NCBI GenBank assembly: GCA_903813345.2
Contig: CAIIXF020000003.1
Location: 26,303,248 to 26,367,247, forward strand
Reading direction: 5' to 3'
Origin: Owenia fusiformis
Taxonomy: Eukaryota; Annelida; Polychaeta; Sabellida; Oweniidae
DNA length: 64,000 nucleotides
The position numbers and the translations under genes were made by a program. The stretch's first letter is position 1. Each line of letters starts with the position of its first letter. The notes beneath the pieces were generated by a model. It ran no database searches and was not told where the DNA came from. It saw only the letters and a program-made list of their open reading frames with translations. Shown piece by piece: positions 36,201-51,200 of the stretch.

Positions 36201-39200
36201 CAACTTCTCGGGTCGCTCTGGTGTACGCACTGAGGTCAGGACATGTGCCATGTTCTGTTGGTGGAGAGACAACAGAATTAGTTATAATTGATGCCAGGGG
36301 TATTGACAACATGGACTATTGGGGATTTGGATACAGTGTGGAATATATCACATCTCATGACTGATATTATTGGACACAGTCTGTGACATACTTGGACTTA
36401 AAGGTAACATTTACATGGACGTTCATTGCCTCGTATGAGTATGCGCATACCCAAGCTATCTCTTATACGTTCATCATGCCCATCATGACAAACAAGAAGA
36501 GAAACTCACAAACAAAGAATGGACGGGGATATTAATATATCATGATAATCTGTCACAAGGGCCTTTATTGGCATCGTTCAAGTATCAATGGTTTCACTGT
36601 ATTGGAATTATATGGTATGCAAGGTGGGGAAAACATACCATAAGGGTGTATAATGGAGGTGGCCACTATAACAGGAAGTAGATTTAAGGAAAAACTACTT
36701 CATCAATCAAAAGGGACAGTCCCTATGGTAGGCTATGGGGACTGGGTGGTCTGTATAGTTTCATTGTAGGTAACTAAAAACGGACATAGAATCACAAAAA
36801 TCGTGGATCTTGATAGGGCGGGACCTATCAAAATTCCAACGCTGCCAGCCAGTGTAACATTCCCTCAAAATATACTTTGGTAGCGTGGTTAAAAGAGAGG
36901 GAGATGTTATTGGTTAAAATTATGAACTTTATTTTTAGTTAATTATGGGGGGTGTAGAGAACTAGGACAAATCTTGTAAAAATGAACTCAGAACAGAATA
37001 ATTTATATCAGGATAAGTTGCATAACGGGTCACTAAGGGGTATTATCATCGCTCACTTCACCTTTCTGTTTACATTATTGAACAAAACAGAATAATTAAG
37101 TTTGGTTATATAATAAAAGAAGAGTATATATTTTGATATAAGTAGAAGAGTACAAAGTGGTTTTGATTCATAACATTATTCATTATACTAGGGAACAATA
37201 AATCGCTTCCAAATAAATAAAATCTTCAACATTACAATAATACAATACTTTGAACATCACAATAATACAATATATGAGATATTGCAATAAGTACCATTGC
37301 CAACTAAACAATACGGGTTATTTACTGAAATGGATAAATCTCATACGATTATAGTTCGAAATAAGTTTCATACTAAAAGAAAGATGGCAGTGTTGTATGT
37401 CGGCATTTCTCAATCAATATAACTGGAATATTCATACCCCCTCCCTCAAAAGTTATGGGTTATAAACAGCTAATTCATGACTTGGAATTGCACCGGTTTG
37501 AAGGTTCATCTCAAATAAATCAGAGAATCCTCTATTTCAGGATGCGTCAGAAATGTGCTTCTAGTATATAATGACGGAAGGGGGGGGGGGGGGGGGGGCG
37601 GTTAATGGCATTCATAACACGGGACATGTTATCTGTACAGGAATGATGAAAACAGTGTTCTGATGGTTTAATTGTATCAAAACCATCAAATATAGAGTGA
37701 TCTCACAAAATAGCAATGAATAACACTAGAACAATAAGTGAGAACTGACTAAACTGTCTGAATTATCTGGAATTGTCTTAAATTGTCTGGAATTGTCTTA
37801 AATTGTCTGGAACCTCTCTGGATTTGGGCCAAGGATCAGGTTTCCATCAAAACTGGGCTATTTTGAGGTTTAAAGGGGACTCTTTGGGTCTAAACTGGTG
37901 TAATTGTCTCATCTGAGACAAAATAAGGGTAAAAGGTATCATAATTGACTTAACTGGATGCAAAAGTCATAATGCCATGTGCATTATATAGGCCTATAAA
38001 CTTTCAATGTCCACTATCATATCGAACTCCCAACGGAATCTCAGAAAACATATCTCCAATTGAAGATAATGTTTTGCCCAATACAAAGACATAGTTACCT
38101 AACGCCAATAGAGTCGAAATACCGCAAAATCGATCAAAACGCAGGAGATATATCCATAACAGCCTTACAGTTGAAATCTAAACAGAACACAAACCAAACT
38201 TCTCTACTGAGGATAACCTTACGCCGAATTACTATACTAACTTAACAGATAAAAGTATTTTATACCTAATACTCCAAAATTGAAATATGATTAACATAAA
38301 TAAACATGTTTTAGAATCTATGATAAAAGTAAATTGCTTATAATTAATGCTAATTACTTGATCAAATACTGGGACTATATTCTGCACTATTTGCAGTTAA
38401 AATATCAATACGCCATCACTGAAAAGTATGTATTTGGAGATTGGCATTCTTCTTGAGAGTAAATATCAGCTGATATAAACATTCAACTTATAAACAATTA
38501 AAGTCAAAATCTAATTAAATATAGAGATAATTACAGTAACAGCACACCAAATAATAAGATAAATTATGCTATAAGTGTATCTGAATTTGGTGGGTTGTTA
38601 CAAATATGTGTATATCCAGAGGGACCGCAGGGACCTACTAAGGTTCTAGGTATATTCTTATATATCAATATTGTCTTTTAAAGTTCCAAAATTCAAAAAT
38701 ACACATTTTCTTAGTCTCAGCAGATCAATGAATTGATAAAATATACAACGTTCGTAAGTTTGAAATATAATCTTTATTTTTTGCGATGGTCTTGGTATCA
38801 ATTTGATATACAGGCTGTATCCATCCCGCCCCGCTCTTCAGTGATAGATCTCTAGATACAGAATGTATTTCCGCTCGTTATTTACCTAGAACCTTAGTAG
38901 GTATGGAATACTTTTCGATATATCACGCCGAGTCTATCATGTAATAATATGATATTTTCTGAAAAGGTATATACAAAAAGACATGTACTGAATGTTTTTA
39001 CAATAGTTTATTTTACTATAATATACTCTATAATACATATGGAAATATCATAAAATAGAGGTTGTTTAATGGGAGGGGCGGGATGGAAAATGAATTTTCA
39101 TTCTGAGGGAAAATATGATATTGGCTAAGGAAAATATTGTATTGACTGAGGGTGATGGTCTGGGTATCAATATGATATTTTTCGATATAAAATAAATTAA

Positions 39201-42200
39201 CATATGATGGATCAGTTATCCCTCAACAAAACAACTCTAATATATATGTATGATATACTTTCAATATATAATAAAATAATTTAATAAAATGTATCATTAT
39301 CAACAAATGCACTGGGCAAACAGTTTTTCATTTTTTTCACCATCCATTGTGGGCCTTAATGTATTGTTATTTAGATCCAACAGCTGCAATGCTTATTTAT
39401 AAATACTTTTTGTTCAGATTAACTCTAAACAGTGATCCACTTAAGCCATTTTGATTTATAAACCAACAATATATAAGCATTTTTCCTTTTAAGCATTTTC
39501 AATACAATGGAATGTTCTTCACATTTTTACATTCTAGGCACACTTGTTTACTAGTGAATTTGCTTCTAGTTCAAATCCGGATTTTTTAATTATTTTACAA
39601 AAATTGTCAAAATCGCCTCCTAGTTTCTCCCTTCCAATACAAAGTATGGTAGACGTAATGACCAGGTCTGATGCTTCGCCCAGATAGGCCAACACCTGAA
39701 AGATAAAAAAGATGGTTCAAGAAAGACTCTTCAAACACATATATAATTTGTTTGACTTGAGATTTTGGTGTCACTAATTATTTTTGACTGAAGTCTAGTG
39801 AATATATAAATTGTATTTATTGCACCATGTCAGAACTTAGCACAAAAGGTGTAATTTTTTTGTTTAGATAATGAGCATGTCCATTGAAACTGTGATTTCT
39901 AAAGCATTTAAAATTGTTGATCATTTGTTTTAACATTTATATTCAGCTTATGTAGTACCATATATGCTGGAAGATATGTTATCGAAATCCCCTCTCATTG
40001 CAAAATACAGTGTAGTAGTAGTAAAATGGACATACAGTACCGTATTGTTTTAAAATCCCTGTATGTCTCATTAACTAATTGAAAAATTGTCTTCTCTCTC
40101 ATTAAATCTAGAACAGGCAATAATCGTAATTGGAAAATAATTAATACTGTAAATTGCTTTAATTTGATGCTGTCTATTTTGGGGGACTGGGCAAATTTTG
40201 AAATTTTGGCTGCTATTTAATTTGGCAGATTGACCACCATCAATCATATTACTCATCACTTCACAGCTCGCCATCTATAATGCAATTTTATCTCTCCTGG
40301 TATCAGATTGTTTTTTCTAAACCAGCAGGAGTCTGCAGATTTTCAGAAATAGTTTGAAATTGACATTTTATCCATGTGTCAATCAAGATTTTCACCAAAG
40401 TTTACTTTGCAAGGTAACACAGGGAAAGGGCACTGGATGAAAATCCCCGGGAATTTCATTTTCAGTTTGGCGGTTTCAATCAACCAACCAAATCTGCCAA
40501 ATTAAAATTGCTGTCAAATTAAAGCAATTTACAGTAACTAGTCTTTTATTTATTTACCTAGGGTTGGTGGGTTTGGTTTAAAGGCCATTATGATTTAGAA
40601 TTGTGCAAGATTTTCTTACATAGTCTTTCATAATAATGTCACATTTTATTGTTGATTGCAACAGAGTTCATGCTAATCTACATTTTTATATAAGAGTCAA
40701 TTTACTTTCATATTCTTTTGGCACTGGGGGCAAAAGGTTTTGCACCATATTTTAAGTGGCACCCTATTAAAGATGCCCTTTTAACTTAAGTTTTATTTTA
40801 AAGAAGGCTTTAGTTGAATACAAAACTCAAACCAATATTTTATACACTGCATACTTTGATACATTGTATCTTTTTTCAAGAACACCCCTTGATTCTGAAA
40901 CTTTGCAGTCTTAGTAACCTTTTTCATGAGGAAAAAAATGATATATAACAAGTAACATGATAGGTTGGTAATGCTACATGTATGAGTTAAGAGGGGAGGG
41001 GTGCATACATATGAAACACCTTGTATACTCCTTCTGATCCTCCATTGATTCTGCATGACTAGCCATTCTAGTCATTCTACATTACATGCAGCAATACAAA
41101 AATACCTGATCAAGAGCCTCAGCACTCATGTTAAATGCTCTGTGCAGGTCAAACCAGCCCTTTTCTTGAACACCTTTCCTTTGCTGGTCAGTTATATGCA
41201 TTGCCAGCCAGTGGAGGTTAGCATCTTTGAGCGGTCCTAAAATATAATAAACAGTGAATTCAGTGAATGTGCAGGAATTTTTATGCAAAAAGCTACTTTA
41301 AATAAAGCTGTGATATGACAAGCTCAAATAGAAAGGTGAATGTACAATTATTGCCATTCACTATTAGCAAACTTAAACAAAGTTAAAGTGGCTTTTGTAT
41401 GTCAATATTTTGCAATATGAAATCAATTGGTTTAGGGTTGTGGGAAAATACTTTGATTTAATAAAGATGACAGGATGGATGATGCACAAATGACAAACTG
41501 CCCAATAATGTTCCATCTACTGTTTGGAGTTTTCATGGAATAATTCTCTGTGCATAACAAGAACATTATCAGCGATTTCTTGACTCACAAGATTTTCTTC
41601 GAGTTTATCAAAATAAAAATACTGCATATAAAGTTTGAACCACTTTAGCTTATTATATTAATAGTCCTACCCAATGTTATCAAAGTTTGCTTGGAGAAAC
41701 TTTGATTTTTTCAAAAACTTTTTGTTCAAAAATTGTGACCTTATTCTAAATAAAATCTTAGTTGTCACAAACATATATTGTTAAGTGATATTTTACCTTA
41801 TTTTGTTTTGAAGACATAATAGTTTCCATATACAGTAAAACCTGTCTGATGGAATACCTCTCTGTAGGGAAAACCTATGAACAAGGAATGCTTTTCAAAA
41901 GAACAAAATATTTTTCCATTGACTTACATGTTAACGGACCCTCTCTGTAGGGAAAACCTTTGAACAGGGAACAAGGAACACTATTTTGGGGCAAATAAGG
42001 AAAATTCACCTGTGAACAAGGAATATGGAATATTGGTGATTCTGTATATTCCATTATTATTCAGAGGTGTGAAAGTCTTAAGCCAATATCTGATGCTAAA
42101 AAGCTTGGATTAATATGATAGAGATTAAGATAAGCCAATTGTTTATAGGGTGAAGCATCCCACCCACTGTTAATTACCTTGATATATTTTAAAACTAATA

Positions 42201-45200
42201 CAAATCAGTTACTTATTATCATGACACTAATTTTTCCTTTCAACAAACATAATTACATCAGATCAGTTGTGATAATCTAGGGACTGACACAATTGTTTTC
42301 TGGAGAGAACAGCTTGATAAGTACATGTGTCATGTTGAGCCAAATCTTTTACTGATCCAAACTTCTAGATTATCAATGATATAAAATGGGGTTGATGAAA
42401 CTTGAAATCAGTTCTTAGCAACATATCTCTACATATCATATCAATAATAATTTCATCAACTAAACATCATCAGATGCCAGCAGCAACAGCTAAAGCCAAG
42501 TATGGAGTCGGCATTGGTACAATCAATCAATGCCCATATATTTACAAATATGCTTATTCTGCAAGTTTGAGTTTGCGGAAAGTGCGGCCCCTCTCTATAG
42601 GTAAAACCTCTGAACAAGGAAACTTTCCTCCAGTCCCAAGAGCATTCCCTGTTCGCAGGTTTTACTGTATAGCTTTTGAAATCTCACTAAATCTTGTTTT
42701 TCATGAGGTTTTAAGAGATTTGAATATTAGACCTGTAATGTATTACTTTGCCTTCTTTTAAATGGCAAATTTGAATTCAGTGAACTGTTTTATACAAGAA
42801 TAACTATCATTTTCCATGACTTTTAACTTGGGCCAGATCTCCATTGATGCAATGTTTAAATTCTCTAAAAAGCTTGGTTTATTAGTTTTAACAACCCAAA
42901 TTTTGAAGATAAATCACAACAAGTATGTTAAAAGGGTCATCACATGATATATCAATCAAGTTTTAAACAGATTCAACCAACACTTTGATAAATCATAAAA
43001 TAAAGGCCCAAGAAAAAATCTGAATAAAAGGTAGCAGCACTGGTTTTCATTCATTTTTCAGCTATTTAGAAACTATATTATTTGTTGAAAAATAAGCAAG
43101 AAATAAACTCAAGAAGAAAAGTGGTTCAGAGAAAAAAGCATGTACATGTATTTTACAGTCAAATAACATGATATTTAGTAAATATTAAGTATACAAGTAT
43201 TAGGTACACCTATACATGTAATGTCTAATTTTATTCTGTATACAAACGTATTACTACGGTAATCTTTTGGTTTAGAGTTATCATCAATATTGCCACAAGT
43301 GAGTGCAGTAAAAGAGTGCATACACTATATATTGATATCAATGAATGGGTAAAATTTTTAACAATATATGTACATTAAGAATATCCTTAATTACCATGTT
43401 TAACTGAGCAAATGTTTGGAGGAGGCATCACAAGGGCAGTTTCATTTCCTCCATGTCTTTCTAACCGAGCCAACCTTTCCTCGAGATGCTGTATGAGCAC
43501 CTCATAACTTGCTTCTCCTGAAATAAGGTTTTCATTCTAAAGGAGTTATTCTGAGGTTTGGGGAACAAAGTTCATCACTCTAATTGAGCCCTGCTTCGGA
43601 CAAATGATTTTTTTACATAATATATATTTGAATTTCTTCTTTTGAATAGTCTTATTTAATTTGGGTGATACTTCTACATTTTTCATCAAAAATTATTAGC
43701 TCAGTACACTGATGAACTTCTTTCTATAAATCGAGACTTGTATTTTATTGAATCAGTTTACTGCACATTATCCCTGCTTCGAACAATTGTGATATTTTTT
43801 ACATCTTGTAGATTTAAATGTCCTCTTTTGAATATTCATAATTAAATTTGGGTTATATTTCTATATTTTTAATAAAAAAATTATTAGTCTGGGAGACTGT
43901 ACTCCAAACCGAGACTTGTCCTTTGAAATGTGTAAAATTAACAAATAATATTGATATCACTTATGTTGAAAATATTTTTGTTTGTGTTAGATTATTGGTC
44001 ATGCAAAATGGAAATATTTTTCTAAAATACAATCAATTATTTATATCTTACCTAGCAGGTCATCTTCCGCAATGCAGCAGTTGACATCTTGGATTCCATG
44101 CAATGTCAGTAACACTGATATACGGGCATTGAGTTCAATCAATTGGTCCCTTGTTAGCTGTGACATCTGAAAAATAAATAAATTTTAAAAATGTATTGTT
44201 ATATTGCATTTGATTTTAAATATTGTTTCTCACAGTTTGAGGTAGATGTATTTAGAAGAATTCGTTTTGTAAGTCAAAGCATTAACGTAGCTACCTTGAG
44301 TCCAACGATATCTGAAAAAGGTTTGGAAAATATTCTCTAATATTAGTGACATTTCGAAAATATGCATGCTTACTACAGGGATGATATATAATGAGCAAAA
44401 AAACAATTATAAAATTACAGTATGACCTTATTGAAAAGTAAACTCATCTTTATTCTCAATTCTATTGTCACCTTTAAAGTTTTAAGTTGCTCTTGGATGA
44501 ATACTCAAAAAACTTTAAGATTGTGTGCATTCTTTTTGCGTGATTTATACTCTATTGATTAACAAAACTCTATTAACTATATTAACAAAACACAGTTCTT
44601 GAAAACAAGAAATCGTGTGTGAAAATTCTCACAATCTTTCTCGATTTATGTTTGCACACAAGCTTATTATAAGAATTAAAACACTGCTGAACTCAAGATT
44701 TCCGTAAGAATGCATCAATGGTGATGTTTCTTGAGTGTCTAAAATTGTTATATTAAACCTCAGGTGCGTGTTCTTACTTAAACAAAAAAATCTTTCCCAT
44801 TCACACCCAAAATGGTTGACTTTTAAGTACCGGTTCCGGCATGCGCATGAATATGCGCATTGATGTCTATTGCAATCGGTGATTAACATAATATATTCAT
44901 GAATGCTTGGCAATCGATTTACTTGGCGTCCATGTTCTTTCAACAAGACCCTTATGACTGTTTGCTTAGGAGTTCTTTTTTCGATTTTATTGATTTTATT
45001 ATGTAGTCTGTCTTCGTACTTCATTTCTTTTTAATCCCTCTCCCATATATATTACTTAACATTTTTAAACAGTAACTATTCCATAATTTTTTACTTCAAT
45101 GTAAGGAGGAAATTGTGATTTTTGATTCAATGCCTAAATATTGAAAATACAGTGTCATATTTTTTGAAAATAGTACATTGGTTAGTGGTTACATTACAAA

Positions 45201-48200
45201 TGTGCTTTTTATTGTGTTCTCTTTTTAAACCAAATGTGATCTTGAATATTTGAAATAGTACATTTACTATGTTTTAGCTTATTACAGGAAATAAAGAACA
45301 AGTAAATACTTACACATTTCAAAAAGGATTACATCCATCTTTGAGGTTCTAGGTTCTACTAGGTCGCATTTTCCTCCTCTATATCCTCTATCATTCTCAA
45401 ATATAAGTCGTATTTCTTTTTGTGCCTTAAATATTGTGTGCTGATGAATGCGGAGTGGAAGAGTTAAGCAGTAACTGCACGATCAATATGTTTGTATTAA
45501 GGAGTGTCACGTCACCTCCTTTTTATTCAATAATCTACTGTAAGACATTCCATTCATTCATTTTGCTATATTTGGATTATTTGCTCAATGCTTAATTCAC
45601 ATATCTTCAAATTTTGTCCCATTTGGTAAAATGATTAACTTATGGTCATTGAAATTCTCAAATACCATATTTTAAGCATATTTTAGTGAATGTTGAAATT
45701 AAATTTAACCTGTTTTACTGTATTACTTTATATGTACTTTAACCCCTTGTGCCCAGAGTGATAGATATATCAGTCACAGATTTTCTCAAAATGGCTTGAA
45801 CTTGGACAAATTTTGTTCAATTTATACAAAATATTGTATTAAAATATATGGGATTTTTCACATTACCAAAATGTAAAACAAACATATTATATGTTACATA
45901 GAAATATGGCAAAATAAGTAAAAACATGAAAGATGCTCTGGTATTCAAAAGGTTAAACTGCACGAAGACTGGGGGAAGTAGAGAATCCACAAATGCACTT
46001 ATTGAGCAAACATACATTTTATCACCACGCTGATAACCTTTATGCTGTTTATTTGATTACTTCAAAAAGTTTTGGCAGTTACATTTAGTTTTTATATCCC
46101 ACATTGAAAAAATGTTATATGAGTATGTAGTCCTCTTGTTTACAAGATAATGTGAAAGACTTTAAAATCTGTGATTTTAAGAGAAAGAAGTACATTATAC
46201 CTACAAAAAAGAATTTGATACTAATGTGGCAATGTTTGAACCTTTTCTTATGATACAACAATATTGTCCCCTTTTATGCTCCGTGGACCTGTTGTAGCAA
46301 ACATGTAAAGCTTTTAAAAGTGCTGATTTTTCTGATTCCAAAGTACACCAAAAATGAAGTAATTAAGTTCAGAATAACCTGTAACTTTGTGTAGGATTTG
46401 TTACAAACCTCCTTTTCAATAGATATGATGTTGAAAATAAAGTTTAAAGTGAATCATTGCCATTTGAAAATTATTAGAATATGTGAATTAAAACCCCTTA
46501 TACTTTTACATATGTCATGCAATTTACTAGAGTAAGCCTTTCAGGATTTACAGAATGAAGCTTTGTATCAAAGGGTGTTGATAGTACAAATTGCTGGCTG
46601 TTACTAATGTTAATAATGATTTGGGGTAATTCAGAAACAGACTGCTCTTTCAAACAGATTTTAACTTGCATGCTACATAGATTACAGGCCCATAGCCAGG
46701 TTGTTCTGGGAGTTTGAGTGAACCCACCTGAAAATTCTTTCCAAATCATGCAGTTTTTCACCATTCTGAGCACTTTTCTAGTGATTTTGACCCTTTTTGG
46801 GCCAAAGTTGTCAAAAGTGAACCTACCCTGGACTTTTTTTTAATTCCTGGCTATGGCCTGGGTTATCTTTATACCAAATTTAGATACTAATCACATATTT
46901 TTTTTGCAAAGAGAGGTATGTTCTTATTTATTTGGTTTCATTTTGTATTCTGATATCATCAGAGGACAGGAGTACAACATTCTAATATGATTCTGATGTG
47001 TTGATCTCTGGTCAAATGATCTCTTGAATTGGTCCATAACATTTTAACAAAACTGTATGGGTTAAATTGAAGGTCGGCTCCAAATGACTAAATGGTTAAT
47101 AATTTTCAGATAACCTATGTCCATGATTTCTCAGGGTGATCAAATACTAATTGCAAATTGTGAGAAAAGACTGGTATCAATACGGCGAACTGAATTGAAC
47201 ACATGTTTCTCTTAAACCAGTCATCGACAAATTCTGAAAATTTTACACATCATCAATTTAATGGCGACCTTTTGAATGGTAACAATTTAATTTGAAAAAT
47301 ATATATATACTTTTCTTTTTACCAATCCTTTAAATATCTCAGATTTTTATATTTGTTATTCCAGGATGCCAGAGGCCACATTGATGTTCCAGCACATGTT
47401 CCATGTTTAACATGCTACCTTGGGCCCTCTCATTCTGTTGTCTACAACGGAAGAATAAGAGACTCTGATATTCGTGGTTGGTTCCAAGATCTGGTAAGAT
47501 TTGGTTTACAATTATGAGTCAATTTTTGGTCACCATCAAGGAGTGATGGCATTCAAGTTATATAGCCTAGCTGCCATTTCTTGTTACCAACTTTTGGTGG
47601 CCTGATTAAGCATTGATGTTACACTTTTCCAGTTGTTGAGTTGATATTTTGTTTTAGTGGCATTTTGGTGGAATCAAATCAATGGTTTTTATTGTTGTAT
47701 TTTGTATGTTGCATTGTTTCAATGTGGAACCAAATATACTTTTATATATACTTCTCATCATTAAATTTCGGATCAGTTGGGATTTATATTCCTTTACAAA
47801 TTAGTAATTACAGGCTGGGCTGGCCTGTGGAAAAATGTCACTTGTCATTGGTCCTCCCTGTCATTAGAATTTTTTAAGAACAGGTATTGTAAACAAATGG
47901 AAACAACAGGCAAAATTATTGAGAAAACAGACTTGCCAGTTTCTAATGTTAAAGTTGGAACCATTTTAGTGAGAAATTCTTTGACTGATATTTCTGTCAC
48001 TCTGGATATTTGTAGTAAAAAATGTCATCAGAAGATGATAACTACTCCATGTACATGTATTTCAAAATATGGAATAATATATCTGCTGTTGTAACTTCCA
48101 GGCTAGAGTGTACACAGAAAGTGTCCAGGAAGGTACGCTGAGTAGTGTCAGTACAGCTATACAGCAAAATGATGTCACAATACTAGGATTCCCAGACGCA

Positions 48201-51200
48201 GACAGACATCTTGAAATTGAAGAAATGCTCTTTCAGGTCTGTAATGAAAGTGAACTTTCCAGATATTTTACCAAGCAAGTGCTTATTTTACTTATTATGT
48301 CCAAGATATATTTGTCAATATTTCATTCTTTTGAAAGGGTGCAAAAAGATATGTTACTGAGTGGCATGTAACTTTTGAACATTTATCAAGATGAAGCACC
48401 TTGTTGCTTTGGAGACCACTGCTGTTTAAAACATGAATATTTACACTGTCTTGACAACCCATTGTCAGAATTTTTGTTTTACACTGAAAGATAATATCCA
48501 TAAATTAAAGTGAAATATCAGCATAGGTATCATAAATAGAATAGGATGAAGTATAATTTTTGAGATATTTGGAATGAATTCAAGTTAGTAAATACTTAAA
48601 TACTTATAATTAATGTTCATACATTTACATCTTTTAGATCAGGGATTCCAATGGAGATGGTATTAAGGTTTTGATCATTCACCAGTATTCACCAGATATC
48701 AGGTAACATTTACATTTTACTGTTGTTTCAATTCTCAGACTCCCTGTTCCTCTGTTTGTCCCACTTTTTGAGGTCAGTAATGCTTTGGGTTAAATGTAGT
48801 TTCTATAGTTTTCAAAAGTTTATATGTCAGATTGCTTAAGTTAATTCTGAGTATTTCATTGCAGCTGCATATATTGGAGCTACATGAATATGAATGCCTA
48901 TTTTGTTCGTCTCATTATATTTAGTCAAAAAATCTCAGAAACAGTTGAGCAGCATGTTATTGTTATTCTTTATATTGATATATGGTTATTTCCAATGCAA
49001 TTATGTTTAGCTTTTAGATCAATGCATTGTATTTGTGTTACATTTCAGAGAGTTGCAAAGCATTTATAAAGTTGCAAAACTACCCAGTGTCCTTCTGATA
49101 CACAAACATGGTAAGCAATTTACATAGTAGCGCAGTCAGATGTCCAGAAATGAGCCCTTTATAGTTCGACTTTTTCAGGAAAGCAACAAAGTTGGCACAG
49201 TTGTAGAAACACTTGATCTGAGTGGAAAATGATTTCGGGGCAAGTGATCCGGAGTGGTCTTCATGGATTTTTTAGTCTCTGACCCCAACCCCTATCAGGC
49301 GGGGAGGGGGTACATTATAAAAATTAAATAAAAATGGTTTTGAAGTAAATTTTTTTAAATGACTTCATTTGGTGATTGCCCTGAGCCTTGAAATTGAGAC
49401 AAACCGATTGTAGAAGTGGTGTTTAGTGAGGAAAATACATTTTAACCCAATTATCTAGCGTGAATTCATATTTTAAAGGGTCAAATATGGGACATCAAGT
49501 ACTGTATTTCAAGAATGTGATGTCTGATCATCTTGGAAAAAATCATACTAATAGGGGTATAGGTGTCCATCACAAATATAGAATATGGCTTGGGTAGCTC
49601 ATGTATTTTTTGAGATAAAAATTATCGAAAATTGAATTTTTAAGCCCTTGCGGCCTAGGGGTAACCTTATTTTACCTTAATAATTTTTAAGATATGCAAT
49701 GTATGGGTCTCATATGAGCTCAAAATGGTGCATTGAGTCTTGTTTTGTCATATTATTCCTAATTGGATTGAAAAATTATTGGAACTTTTCAAAAAAAAAA
49801 AAATTTCATTATCGCTTCTGAAGGGCCAGGGGTAACCATATTTTACCTTGATAACTTTCAAGGTTTGTAATATATGTATCTCAAATTCTCCATTTCGCTG
49901 TTCGCTCTTTGAATCAGAACGTTCGCATATATGGTGCATATATGTACTCAAAAAGGACAAAATTTGATTGGTCAATATTTTTCAACGATGCATTTCGTGT
50001 AGCTATTTGTGAGACCCGAAAGTTCTAAATCAAATTAATTACGCAATTTTGTTTTTACACCCGCAAGCTAAATAAAAAAATGACACCATCGGAATTCTTC
50101 TTCTTTGTCATTGAATTAATAGTCAGTATACCAGATTTAATCAATAAAAGATTATACAATTAACAACAAAATTCGGAAACGAGTATGTAAGATTTGCTTT
50201 CGAACCACTAAACTTGACCTAGATAATAGCAACGTGTCTTCTTTGGTCAAATGCTCAGTTGTTTGTGGGTTTTCAACGTAACTCTATAATGTAATATGAA
50301 GATGAGTACTTTTATTCAGTTGTTGCATCGATGTTACAGTTTGTAGTGCGGTAATATTGGCATGAACGTGTTGAAAGTCGAATGGAATTGCTTTTTCCAA
50401 TATGGCGACTAGTCACGTGACTTCTTCTCTTCCGGAATATACTCCCATTTTCAATCATTGTTTTCACCCCGTTAGGAGCCAATAAAATGAAAAAAAATAT
50501 ATGTTATATAAAGATTATTAAAAGACTAATTGTTTCTGATAGTTTGTTTTCTCCGATCGCATGGAGATTCGATCGAAAATATCGCTTGAAAAATGGGTAT
50601 GAAAATCCCCATGTTAAACCAACGGGGAAAAACAAGGTAGAAAAATTTTGTTCCCCCGCGAACTGCATCATGGGAAATATTTTGACCTTATAAGGAAAAA
50701 CTTTCGCGCCATCTTTATTAGAGATTCAATACTACCGAATCCGCGATTTTAAGAATTAGCTCAAGATGGTGCATATAGTTCTGTTTAATCATAATACCTC
50801 CAATAAGATGTAGAAAATGATTGGACATTTCTTAAAATTTGAAATTTTCTTTAGCTTATGATGGCCTGGGGGGGCTTATTTAATCTTGAACTTTTCTTAA
50901 TTATGAGACGTATGCATCTCAAATGAGCTTAAAATTGTGTCATATACTCTTGTTTTGTCATATTATTCCTTAGGGGATGTAAAAAATAATGGAAATTTGA
51001 AAAATGACATCTTTAGCTTTTGACAGGTCAGAGGTGATTTTATCATATATTACCATAATATAAAAGCAAAGGATGGAGTGAGTTAAGCAGCCCCGTCCCC
51101 ATGACCAATGCCATTGGCAGCTTGGGTCTTAAAGCATTTATGACCCAAGCTGCAATAATCCATGCTGACCTATTCTCAACCAATCAGCGAGCTTGAAGGA

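Larger units (their letters stand above)
32685..38602 (-). mobile_element. LTR retrotransposon with near-identical 1.75-kb LTRs
   Basis: Two LTRs (32,685-34,431 and 36,853-38,602) start TGTAACA and end TGTTACA on the plus strand and flank 2,421 bp. The direct repeat AATA adjoins both outer ends, a 4-bp target duplication. Orientation is minus: just inside the left LTR the minus strand reads AAAGAGGGAAGCTG, a polypurine tract, and a protease fragment reads the same way. Just inside the other LTR the minus strand starts CTGGCTGGCAGCGTTGG, a possible primer site. The retropepsin fits a Ty3/gypsy relationship. No reverse transcriptase, RNase H or integrase is present, so it is non-autonomous. Confidence 0.93.

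Noticed and set aside
36122-36364. 80-codon plus-strand ORF inside the LTR element
   Set aside because: The element's evidence (polypurine tract, protease) is on the minus strand, and the ORF has no recognisable domain.
32685-38602. Endogenous retrovirus
   Set aside because: No envelope, polymerase or gag sequence is visible; only a broken retropepsin piece in a non-autonomous LTR element.
42402-42761. 119-codon ORF
   Set aside because: It runs through the 41,831-42,669 TIR element and has no domain.
47365-47493. CLTC in exon 4 as a redox CxxC
   Set aside because: The context (VPCLTCYLG then YNGRI) fits the later strand region of a thioredoxin fold, not the active-site loop.
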